Made by a program: the position numbers and the translations under genes
From: Bradyrhizobium nitroreducens
GTDB taxonomy: Bacteria > Pseudomonadota > Alphaproteobacteria > Rhizobiales > Xanthobacteraceae
Length of the DNA: 64,000 bases
Assembly (NCBI RefSeq): GCF_002776695.1
Contig: NZ_LFJC01000003.1
Location: 5,026,901-5,090,900, forward strand
Direction of reading: 5' to 3'
Shown here: positions 23,087 to 30,866 of the stretch, piece by piece
Layout of the letters: every line of letters begins with the position of its first letter
Numbering within the stretch: the first letter of the stretch is position 1
Notes under the pieces: model-generated
Database searches by the model: none
Told to the model about the DNA's origin: nothing
The model's input: the letters and a program-made list of their open reading frames with translations, nothing else

Positions 23087-24202
23087 CTATTCCGCCACGC
23101 GCACGGCCTTGCCGCTTGCGGCGTCCGACCATTCGCCGACGACACGGTCGAGATCGCAGAGGTTCTGGTGCATCTGCTCCAGCGAGAAGCCGAGCGCGAA
23201 GAAGCGCTCGGCGGTGTCGCTCGCGTGGCCGCGGATCAGGCCGTCCTGACGGACGGCGGCAACCGCCTCGGCGTAGTGCTGGAGCGCGAGGTGGACGGGA
23301 TGGATCGGCGGCGCACCGGCGCCCTCGCGCAAGGCCGCGGCGGCCGAGCGCAGGAAGCGCGCGATGACGGTCGAGACCTCCGTCAAGGGCGCGGCGAGCC
23401 GCGTCTGCACCTCGGCCGGCAGCGGCACCACGGTGGCGCGACCGATCATCACGACATCATGGCGCAGCCGCAGCACGGTGCGCAGCAGCGGCCCGGTGTC
23501 GGGCCCGCTCGACAGCCGCGCGGCGCGCTCGCGCTCGGCCTCGGCGCCTATGGCGTTCATGCCGACCATCGCGGTGCCGATGCCGTCCTGGATCCGGTGC
23601 AGCGCGTCGTTGTCGCGGCCGCGGGTGAGGCCCGCCAGCAATTCGGTGAAGGCGTCCGCAATCAGCTCGAGCAGTTGCGCCGCGGCGGGGCGGATCTGCC
23701 GCACCGCGCGCGAGGGCAGCACCAGGAACGAGACCAGGAGGCCCGTGACCGCACCGACACCGACCTCGCTGACGCGGTCGATCGCCGAGGTCATGGGATC
23801 GGAATGATGCATGGTCGGAACCAGCAGCACGATCACGGCGGTCACCGTGGCCGCGCTCAGGCTCGGATTGACCGCGGCGATGAAGGCAAGCGGGGCGACC
23901 GACAGCACCAGCAATCCCAGAAGCCCGGCTTCGCTGGAATAGGGAATCAGGATCGCGATGGCACCGCCATAGATCGCGCCGCCGATGGTGCCGAGCATGT
24001 AATCGCGCGTCGCCTTCAGCGAGCGGCCGACGCTCATCTGGGTCACGATCAGCGAGGTCAGGACCGCCCAGAGCGGCAACAGCAGATGCAGCGCGGTGGC
24101 GAGCGCATAGGCCGCGGTCGCGGCCACCGTGACCCGGATCGCGAGCCCCAGCTGGGTTCGCCGCGACCTGATCCGCTCGAACACCTTCCCTGCGAACGCC
24201 AT
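23087..24202 (-). CDS. FUSC-type (aromatic acid exporter-like) membrane protein
   Basis: About 371 residues from the ATG at 24202, which has GGAGCGGG upstream. Longer in-frame starts exist at 24247 and 24325, but the last would overlap the start region of the divergent gene. The N-terminal half has about six membrane helices (for example IRVTVAATAAYALATALHLL and LLPLWAVLTSLIVTQMSVGR), with the FUSC-like VTQMSVGRSLKATRDYMLGT region. The C-terminal half is soluble and helical. Similar proteins export aromatic carboxylic acids (AaeB type), but the substrate is not known. It is transcribed away from the MmgE/PrpD gene. Confidence 0.8.
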   Translation of the reverse strand: MAFAGKVFERIRSRRTQLGLAIRVTVAATAAYALATALHLLLPLWAVLTSLIVTQMSVGRSLKATRDYMLGTIGGAIYGGAIAILIPYSSEAGLLGLLVLSVAPLAFIAAVNPSLSAATVTAVIVLLVPTMHHSDPMTSAIDRVSEVGVGAVTGLLVSFLVLPSRAVRQIRPAAAQLLELIADAFTELLAGLTRGRDNDALHRIQDGIGTAMVGMNAIGAEAERERAARLSSGPDTGPLLRTVLRLRHDVVMIGRATVVPLPAEVQTRLAAPLTEVSTVIARFLRSAAAALREGAGAPPIHPVHLALQHYAEAVAAVRQDGLIRGHASDTAERFFALGFSLEQMHQNLCDLDRVVGEWSDAASGKAVRVAE

Positions 24203-24326
24203 GCCCGAATATCCCGCTCCAAACCGCGTAAAGCCAGGCAAAAGCATGGCTGATACCCGCGGCCCCAAGGCCGCTTGAAAGGCCAAATCAGCCCGCCTAA
24301 CTTGCGCGCCAAAACGAGGAAACACG

Positions 24327-25694
24327 ATGGCTCACGAAACCGCAACGCTCGCCGCCTATGTCTTCAAGCTGAAATACCAGGATATTCCGGCGGAAGTGCT
24401 GGAGCGCGCCAAGGTGCTGACGCTGGACTTCCTCGGCAGCGCGATCCGGGCGAGGCGCGAGGCGGAATCGACCCCGTCGATGCTGAAAATGCTGGAGGCG
24501 CTGGCGCTCGACACCAAGGGCGAATCCACCGTGTTCGGCGACAGCAAGACCTGGACACCCGCGGTTGCCGCGCTGCTCAACGGCGCACTCGGCCACTCCC
24601 TCGATTTCGACGACACCCACGCCGATTCCTCGCTGCATCCGAGCGCGCCGGTGGTTCCGGCCGCCTTCGCCGTCGGCGAGATGGTCGGCGCTTCGGGCCG
24701 CGACGTGCTGACCGCGATCGTCGCGGGCTATGAGGTCTGCTGCCGGCTCGGCAACGCGCTCGACCCGACCTCGCACTATGCACGCGGCTTTCACCCGACC
24801 GCGACTGCCGGCACCTATGGCGCGGCCGCGGCAGCCGGCAAGCTGTTTGGCCTCAGCGAGCAGCAGTTGATCGCCGCCTTCGGCGTCTCCGGCAGCCAGG
24901 CCGCGGGCTCGCTGCAATTCCTGGTCAATGGCGCCTGGAACAAGCGCTACCAGGTCGGCGCCGCCGCAATGAACGGCGTGATCGCCGCAACGCTGGCGCG
25001 CAACGATTTCGTCGGCGCGACCGAGTCGGTCGAAGGCAAGCACGGCCTGCTCGCCGGCTACACCGACGATGCGCATCCCGACAAGGCGGTTGCCGAACTC
25101 GGCAAGACCTATGAGACGATGAAGATCGGCGTGAAGCCGTATCCGAGCTGCCGCTACACCCATGCCGCGATCGACGCGCTGATCGCGATGCGGCGCGAGC
25201 ACAATCTGACGCCCGACCAGGTCAAGCGCGTCGAGATCGGACTGCACCGCAACGGCATCACGCTGACCGGCGATGCCGCGACCAAGCGGCATCCGACCTC
25301 GATCGTCGGCGGCCAGTTCTCGATGTTCTTCACCGGCGCGCTCGCGCTCGACCAGGGCTCGTTCGGCTGGGACGATTATAGCCGCCTCGGCGACGCCGCG
25401 ATCGACGCGCTCGCCGACAAGTTCGACGTGGTGCAGGACGACCGTCTCGAGATCGGCCGCACCCATCCCTTCGGCGCGCGCGTCAGCATCACCACGGATG
25501 ACGGCGTACACGAACGGCTCTATGCCGATCCCTCGGGAGAGCCGAATTCTTTCCCCGACGCCCAGGCGATGCAGCAGAAGTTCCTGACGCTGGCGCGCCC
25601 GGTGCTGAACGCGCGCGCGGAGAAGTTTGCGGACGCGATCATGACGCTGGAGCGCTTCGATCGCGTGGCGCAGGCGACGGAATTGGGACGCTAG
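24327..25694 (+). CDS. MmgE/PrpD family protein
   Basis: A 455-residue protein of the length and layout of the MmgE/PrpD family (2-methylcitrate dehydratase, cis-aconitate decarboxylase, and many unassigned members). Conserved segments include LNGALGHSLDFDDTH near residue 88, ARGFHPTATAGTYGAAAAA near 152, and KPYPSCRYTHAAIDALI near 270. PrpD converts 2-methylcitrate to 2-methyl-cis-aconitate in propionate use, but no prpB or prpC is present here, so the substrate is open. GAGGAAA precedes the ATG. The 161-bp repeat copy 2 follows directly. Confidence 0.9.
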   Translation: MAHETATLAAYVFKLKYQDIPAEVLERAKVLTLDFLGSAIRARREAESTPSMLKMLEALALDTKGESTVFGDSKTWTPAVAALLNGALGHSLDFDDTHADSSLHPSAPVVPAAFAVGEMVGASGRDVLTAIVAGYEVCCRLGNALDPTSHYARGFHPTATAGTYGAAAAAGKLFGLSEQQLIAAFGVSGSQAAGSLQFLVNGAWNKRYQVGAAAMNGVIAATLARNDFVGATESVEGKHGLLAGYTDDAHPDKAVAELGKTYETMKIGVKPYPSCRYTHAAIDALIAMRREHNLTPDQVKRVEIGLHRNGITLTGDAATKRHPTSIVGGQFSMFFTGALALDQGSFGWDDYSRLGDAAIDALADKFDVVQDDRLEIGRTHPFGARVSITTDDGVHERLYADPSGEPNSFPDAQAMQQKFLTLARPVLNARAEKFADAIMTLERFDRVAQATELGR

Positions 25695-25715
25695 GTTCGC
25701 CGCGGCACTCCGCTT

Positions 25716-25876
25716 ACCCTCCCCTGGAGGGGGAGGGTCGGCTCGCGATCGAGCAAAGCGAGATTGCGAGACGGGGTGGGGTGACGGTCTCGCCGCAACG
25801 AACAGTGCGCGCGTGGAGAGATCACCCCACCCCGCTCGCGCTACGCGCGATCGACCCTCCCCCTCCAGGGGAGGGT
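25716..25876. repeat. 161-bp long inverted repeat element, copy 2
   Basis: It has the same ends and length as 3155-3315. Here the 32-nt arm segment (GCTCGCGATCGAGC...) is on the left and the 18-nt segment on the right. The centre contains CAACGAACAGTGCGCG in the same direction as in copy 1. It lies between the convergent MmgE/PrpD and serine hydrolase genes. Confidence 0.85.
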
Positions 25877-25887
25877 AAGAAGAGACC

Positions 25888-27315
25888 TCAATTCACTCCC
25901 GCCAGCTTGCCCTTCTCGCGCGTCGCGGCCACCACGTCGCGCACGAGATCGAACACGCCATCGGCTTGCGGCGGTGCGTTCGGGGAGCGGCCGAGGCGCA
26001 CGATCACGAGCTTCTCCGACGGGATCACGATGGTGTACTGCCCGATCGTGCCCTTGGCGAAGAAGGCATCGCGCGGCCAGCCGTGCTCCACGCGAAACTT
26101 CGCGCCAAAACTGTCGCCCTGGTTGGTCCAGAAGCCGGCACCGATGCCGACCCACGCATTCGGCGTGGCCGTCGCCGAATAGTTCACCCAGCCTTCCGGC
26201 AGGACGCGTTTGCCGCCGACAACGCCGTCATTGAGATAGAGCTGGCCGAAGCGCGCCCAGTCGCGCGCAGATGCGAGCATCTCGCTGGAACCTTCGATCG
26301 TACCCGAGCCATCGAGCTGAAGCGTGACATGGCGCATGCCGAGCGGCGCGAACAATTCGCGGCGCGCGAAGCGCAGCGCGCCTTCCGGGGTGCCGCCGGC
26401 CGCATCGCGGATCAAATGCGAGAGGATGAGAATGTTGCCGTCGTGATAATTCCACGCGGTGCCGGGCGCGGTCTCGAGCGGAATCGTCTCGGCATAGGCC
26501 GCCATGTCGGACTCGACGAACTTCATCCGGTTGACCGGCTCGAAGGCGGAGCCGAGCGAGGCTTCCAGGGAGCTGCCGAGCGCAAGGCCGGCGGTGTGGC
26601 GCAGCAGCTGGTCGACGGTGATCGCACGGCGCGGATCGTCGGGATCTCTCCAGGCGGCAACCGGCGCTGGTCCGTCGAGCTTGAGCTTGCCCTGGCGCAC
26701 GAGGATTCCGGTGAGAGCCGAGATCACCGATTTCGTCATGGAGAAGCCGAGCAGTGGTGTCTCGGGTCCGATGCCGTCGGCGTAGCGCTCGGCGATGATG
26801 CGGCCGGCCTTCATCACGACAATCGCGCGGGTACGGCGGTAAGGCGGTTGCGCCGGCTCGGTGAAGGCGCGATCAAGCGCGGCGGCCAGTTCGGGGCTTT
26901 GCGGCGGCACGAGTGAGGAGCCGGCGATCTCGGGCAGCGACGCCGGCTGTTTGTCGTCAGGCGGCACCGTCACGTCCGCAATCCCCGCTTCATGCTCGAG
27001 CGTGCAGCCAAGGCCCTCGCGATAAACGGCATGGCTACGGCCGATGCCGAACAGCGTCACCGTGACATCCTTGCGCGTGCGATCGACCCGGGTGTCCATC
27101 GCCCAGGTGATCAGGCCGGTGCCGGGCATGGCGTCGGTGGTCTCGGTGAAGTTGCGCCTTGGATCGAGGCCGGAGACGAACGTCTCCGAGCACAGGATGT
27201 CGGCGACGAAGCCGGTGGCGACCTTAGGCATGTCGCGGGCTCTGGCCGCGCCGAGCACGAGGCCTGCAGCGGCGATGGTGGTGGTGAGGAGGACGATCTT
27301 GCGGCGGCGGGTCAC
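25888..27315 (-). CDS. Exported serine hydrolase (class C beta-lactamase-like)
   Basis: A 475-residue protein with a basic N terminus and hydrophobic run (TRRRKIVLLTTTIAAAGLVL), so it is probably exported or membrane-anchored. The serine motif is FSMTKSVISAL (S-x-x-K, near residue 193) and the second motif is WNYHDGN (Y-x-x near 290). A C-terminal KGTIGQYTIVIP segment could supply the third motif. The layout resembles 6-aminohexanoate-dimer hydrolase and class C esterases more than true beta-lactamases. There is a pre-domain of about 150 residues with Cys residues (ILCSETF, GLGCTLEHE). The substrate is unknown. Confidence 0.88.
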   Translation of the reverse strand: MTRRRKIVLLTTTIAAAGLVLGAARARDMPKVATGFVADILCSETFVSGLDPRRNFTETTDAMPGTGLITWAMDTRVDRTRKDVTVTLFGIGRSHAVYREGLGCTLEHEAGIADVTVPPDDKQPASLPEIAGSSLVPPQSPELAAALDRAFTEPAQPPYRRTRAIVVMKAGRIIAERYADGIGPETPLLGFSMTKSVISALTGILVRQGKLKLDGPAPVAAWRDPDDPRRAITVDQLLRHTAGLALGSSLEASLGSAFEPVNRMKFVESDMAAYAETIPLETAPGTAWNYHDGNILILSHLIRDAAGGTPEGALRFARRELFAPLGMRHVTLQLDGSGTIEGSSEMLASARDWARFGQLYLNDGVVGGKRVLPEGWVNYSATATPNAWVGIGAGFWTNQGDSFGAKFRVEHGWPRDAFFAKGTIGQYTIVIPSEKLVIVRLGRSPNAPPQADGVFDLVRDVVAATREKGKLAGVN

Positions 27316-27460
27316 GGGCTTTCTCCGGCACAGGGGGCGTGTGCCACGAGGAAGCCGGAGCAGGCTGAGGAGCGCTCGCCGGATTTGGAAAATGGCCTGG
27401 TGGAAGTCGGAGGACGCTGGTCGATTCTGGAATATTGCAGCGATTACAGCGACTTAAATT

Positions 27461-28522
27461 CTAGGCTGCGTTCACCTTCAGCCGTCGATATTCCGTCGGC
27501 GTCACACCGGTCACTGCCTTGAAGGCGCGGTTGAACGGGCCGAGCGACTGGAAGCCTGCATCCATGGCGATGGTGATGACGGGGACTTCGGCCTGGGCGG
27601 GATCGGCGAGCGCGGCCTTGGCTTCCTCGATGCGGTGGTTGTTCAGGAACACATTGAAGTTGCGGTAGCCCAGGCGCTGATTGATCAGCCGGCGCAGCCG
27701 GTACTCGGGAATTTTCAGGCGCCCGGCGAGCGCGCCGATGGTGATGTTCTCCTGGCGATAGATCCGCTCGTCCGCCATCAGCCGCATCAGCGCGTCGATG
27801 AGCTTCTGATCGGCGGCGTCATCGGCCGCGGGCTGACTGAAAACGTCAGGCGGTGCGGGCTCCGCCACGGCCGGAAACAGATCCGCCCCGTCAACCCGCA
27901 TCATCGCATAGACGATCGCCGCGACGGTGCAGGCAAGCACGCCGGCATTGATGGTTTCGGCGATATCGCCGACATGGTGGCCGGCGAAGGCGATCTGGAG
28001 CACCGCGTTCAGCCCGCCATAGAGCGCGATTGCGCAGACGATGAAGACGCGAACACGGCGGCGGCGCTCGACCAGGTCGGCCGGCCAGGATGCGATCATC
28101 TGCCCGACCGCAAGCGCGATGAAGCCGAGCACAATCAGATTGACCATCGTCACCGAGAACCGCACATGGCCGCCGGGTGCAATCCAGACGCACCCTGCGA
28201 AGCTGAAGGCCGCCACCAGCGCCCAGACCCATCCGTGCCACCAGCGAAGGCGAAACTCGTCGTCGAACAGGGAGCGTGTGAACAGCCAGAACACCACGAT
28301 GGTGCCGGTCGACAACGCGATCAGCGGCGCATGCCAGAGCGGAACCCGCGACGTGACGTCCACCGAATAGCTCAGCGCATGCGCGGCCGAGCCCAGCGCG
28401 AAAGCCGCGCCGAGGCGAGCCGCGAGCACCTTGCGGAAGTCGGAGAGCAATGACGCCGCCAGCATCAGCAGCAACGCAACGCTGGCGGCGCGAAAGGCGA
28501 GGTCGAGGTTGGCAAGGGTCAT
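27461..28522 (-). CDS. AraC-family transcriptional regulator with N-terminal membrane domain
   Basis: About 353 residues from the ATG at 28522; an in-frame start at 28660 would extend it without family support. The first 220 residues contain about six or seven membrane helices. The C-terminal 110 residues form the AraC DNA-binding domain: ITIGALAGRLKIPEYRLRRL is the first helix-turn-helix, and TIAMDAGFQSLGPFNRAFKA with GVTPTEYRR the second. A membrane-embedded sensor regulating genes on the DNA directly is inferred. The target may be the neighbouring hydrolase or the divergent pirin gene; no operator was identified. Confidence 0.9.
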   Translation of the reverse strand: MTLANLDLAFRAASVALLLMLAASLLSDFRKVLAARLGAAFALGSAAHALSYSVDVTSRVPLWHAPLIALSTGTIVVFWLFTRSLFDDEFRLRWWHGWVWALVAAFSFAGCVWIAPGGHVRFSVTMVNLIVLGFIALAVGQMIASWPADLVERRRRVRVFIVCAIALYGGLNAVLQIAFAGHHVGDIAETINAGVLACTVAAIVYAMMRVDGADLFPAVAEPAPPDVFSQPAADDAADQKLIDALMRLMADERIYRQENITIGALAGRLKIPEYRLRRLINQRLGYRNFNVFLNNHRIEEAKAALADPAQAEVPVITIAMDAGFQSLGPFNRAFKAVTGVTPTEYRRLKVNAA

Positions 28523-28709
28523 CGGATGGGCGGACGGTCGAGGTTGGAACCCGCCGAACATCGTTCGTCGCGCCCGTTTTTTCAAGGACCATCGGTATGC
28601 AACGGCGAGAGCAATACCCACGGCCCGCGCTATCGGCCCAGGCCTTTGTCGCGACGGCACTGCAAAATCCTGCTACGCTTGCACTCAACAAAGTCAAAAG
28701 GAGTCCACC

Positions 28710-29627
28710 ATGAGCTGGCAGCCCTCGAACGATCCCGTGCTCGGCGATCCCATGTCCTGCGATGCGCTCGATCTCGTCATCGTGCCGCGCACGCGCGATC
28801 TCGGCGACGGGTTCGCGGTGCGGCGCGCGCTGCCGCACGGCAAGCGGCAGATGGTCGGGCCCTTCATCTTCTTCGACCATTTCGGGCCGGTGCAGTTCGT
28901 CTCCGGCAAGGGAATGGACGTGCGGCCGCATCCGCATATCGGGCTTGCCACGGTCACCTATCTGTTCGACGGCGCGATCATGCATCGCGACAGCGAGGGC
29001 AATGTCCAGGAGATCGCGCCCGGCGCGATGAACCTGATGACGGCCGGACGCGGCATCGCGCATTCCGAGCGCACGCCGGATGCGCAGCGCAGCTCGGGGC
29101 AGAAGATGCTGGGCCTGCAGAGCTGGATCGCGCTGCCGGCGGGATCGGAGGAAATCGCCCCGTCGTTCCAGCATTACGCGGCGGGCGACCTGCCGATGAT
29201 CTCCGAACGCGACTTCACCGCGCGGGTGATCGCGGGATCCTCGTTCGGCATCGCCTCGCCCGTATCGATGGTGTCACCCTGGTTCTACACCGAGGTGACG
29301 GCCACGGCAGGCGCGAGCGTGCCGCTCGACCCTGATCATGAGGAGCGGGCGATCTACATCGTTGACGGCGAGGTCGAGATCGCGAACGAGCGCTACGAGG
29401 CGCCGCGGCTGCTGATCTTCCGGCCCGGCGACCGCATCACCGTGAGGGCGCTCCAGGCGACCCGGATGATGTTTCTCGGCGGCGATGCGCTGGAGGGCCC
29501 GCGCCATGTCTGGTGGAATTTCGTCTCCTCCAGCAAGGAGCGGATCGAGCAGGCCAAGCAGGACTGGAAAACCGGCCGTTTCGCGGCAGTTCCGCAGGAA
29601 CATGAGTTCATTCCGCTGCCGGAATAG
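28710..29627 (+). CDS. Pirin family protein
   Basis: 305 residues from the ATG at 28710, which has a strong AAGGAG upstream. It is a bicupin of pirin length. The metal-binding first cupin has RPHPHIGLATVTYLFDG and GRGIAHSER, giving the usual His-His-His-Glu set. The signature GPFIFFDHFGPV precedes them. The second cupin (AIYIVDGEVEIANE) lacks an obvious metal site, as in other pirins. Some bacterial pirins are quercetin dioxygenases or regulators; the role here is unknown. It is divergent from the AraC-type regulator, which may control it. Confidence 0.93.
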   Translation: MSWQPSNDPVLGDPMSCDALDLVIVPRTRDLGDGFAVRRALPHGKRQMVGPFIFFDHFGPVQFVSGKGMDVRPHPHIGLATVTYLFDGAIMHRDSEGNVQEIAPGAMNLMTAGRGIAHSERTPDAQRSSGQKMLGLQSWIALPAGSEEIAPSFQHYAAGDLPMISERDFTARVIAGSSFGIASPVSMVSPWFYTEVTATAGASVPLDPDHEERAIYIVDGEVEIANERYEAPRLLIFRPGDRITVRALQATRMMFLGGDALEGPRHVWWNFVSSSKERIEQAKQDWKTGRFAAVPQEHEFIPLPE

Positions 29628-29699
29628 GCTAATCCGATTGCCGGTCGCGCCATCAGGCGCGGCGGGATCTCCTGCGCGAACGCCCTGAAAGCTCTGACG

Positions 29700-30614
29700 A
29701 TGACCACCATGCTATCCAGCGACCTGCCCCTGACCAAGATCGGGCGCGGCAAGGTGCGCGATATCTACGCCGTCGATGATGACCGCCTGCTGCTGCTCAC
29801 CACCGACCGCATCAGCGCGTTCGACGTCGTGATGGGCGAGACCATCCCCATGAAGGGCGCGGTGCTCACTCAAATCAGCGCATTCTGGTTCAATGAGCTC
29901 GAAGGCGTGGTGCCGCATCACATGATCAGCGCCGACACCGACGAGATCATCGCCGCCGTGCCGGCGCTTGAAGCGCACCGCGCCGAGATCCTCGGCCGCG
30001 CCATGCTGTGCAAGCGCACCACCGTATTCCCGATCGAATGCGTGATCCGGGGCTATCTCTCGGGCTCGGCATGGAAGGAATACGCGGCCAGCGGCACGCT
30101 CGCGGGCGAGAAGCTGAAGGCCGGTCTCGTCGAAAGCGAGAAGCTGGAGCCCGCGATCTTCAGCCCGGCGACCAAGGCCGAGACCGGGCATGACGAGAAC
30201 ATCACGATCGCGAAGATGCGCGAAGTGGTCGGCGACGAGACGGCCTATACGCTCGAGAGCATGACGCGCGCGATCTACACGCTCGGCGAGGAGCTGGCGC
30301 GCGAGCAGGGCATCATCATCGCCGACACCAAGTTCGAGTTCGGCCGCGACAAGGACGGCCGCATCATCCTGATCGACGAGGTGATGACGCCCGATTCCTC
30401 TCGCTTCTGGGCCGTCGATAGCTACAAGCCCGGCCAGCCGCAGGCGAGCTTCGACAAGCAGCCCTTGCGCGACTATCTCGACGTCGAGCGCCGCGCCGGC
30501 CGCTGGAACGGCGACGCCCCGCCGCCGCCGCTGCCGGCCAGCGTGGTGGAGGCGACGAGCAAGCGGTATCTGGAGGCGTATCGGCGGGTGACGGGCAGGG
30601 AGCTCAAGATCTAG
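29700..30614 (+). CDS. purC: Phosphoribosylaminoimidazole-succinocarboxamide synthase
   Basis: A 304-residue SAICAR synthase of the longer, yeast-like class. Conserved parts are KIGRGKVRDIYAVDDDRLLL at the start, TDRISAFDVVMGETIPMKG near residue 36, the signature ECVIRGYLSGSAWKEY near 113, and FEFGRDKDGRIILIDEVMTPDSSRF near 218 (quoted in part). It joins aspartate to CAIR with ATP in purine synthesis. It stands apart from other pur genes here; a second purC of the shorter class elsewhere is possible. A 46-bp perfect palindrome lies 22 bp after the stop. Confidence 0.96.
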   Translation: MTTMLSSDLPLTKIGRGKVRDIYAVDDDRLLLLTTDRISAFDVVMGETIPMKGAVLTQISAFWFNELEGVVPHHMISADTDEIIAAVPALEAHRAEILGRAMLCKRTTVFPIECVIRGYLSGSAWKEYAASGTLAGEKLKAGLVESEKLEPAIFSPATKAETGHDENITIAKMREVVGDETAYTLESMTRAIYTLGEELAREQGIIIADTKFEFGRDKDGRIILIDEVMTPDSSRFWAVDSYKPGQPQASFDKQPLRDYLDVERRAGRWNGDAPPPPLPASVVEATSKRYLEAYRRVTGRELKI

Positions 30615-30635
30615 GCTGGGCTGCTGCGTCGAACT

Positions 30636-30681
30636 CCGCTGTCGTCCCTGCCTAGTGCGCACTAGGCAGGGACGACAGCGG
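30636..30681. repeat. 46-bp perfect palindrome after purC
   Basis: The left half 30636-30658 begins CCGCTGTCGTCCCTGCC and ends TAGTGC. The right half 30659-30681 is its exact reverse complement with no spacer. There is no T-run after it. It could work as an RNA hairpin terminating purC, but a perfect spacerless palindrome of this length is rare. No second copy was seen in this window. Confidence 0.85.
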
Positions 30682-30727
30682 TGGGTGTTGCACGAGCGTC
30701 GACTTCTTCCTCAACCACGGTTGATCA

Positions 30728-30788
30728 TTCACACGTCGTGAACGGGGATTCGCACCGAACCGCCACATGAAACTGTCGGATGTTTCAT
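30728..30788 (+). promoter_or_regulatory. Two operator-like inverted repeats upstream of the SulP gene
   Basis: TTCAC-ACGTC-GTGAA at 30728-30742 and ATGAAAC-TGTCGGAT-GTTTCAT at 30767-30788 are perfect inverted repeats in the 250-bp gap before the SulP gene. Their spacing and symmetry suit binding of dimeric regulators. No clear -35/-10 pair was recognised. The factor is unknown. Confidence 0.4.
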
Positions 30789-30866
30789 AGTTACAAGAAT
30801 CCTGTTGCGCTAAGTCCGTAGTCATCTACGTCTCAGACGAGATGTTTCAGGAGCGAGCGCAACGGC

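Noticed and set aside
24202..24325. Longer start for the FUSC gene at 24325
   Set aside because: It would almost touch the start of the divergent MmgE/PrpD gene and adds residues with no membrane or family features; the ATG at 24202 has a ribosome-binding site.
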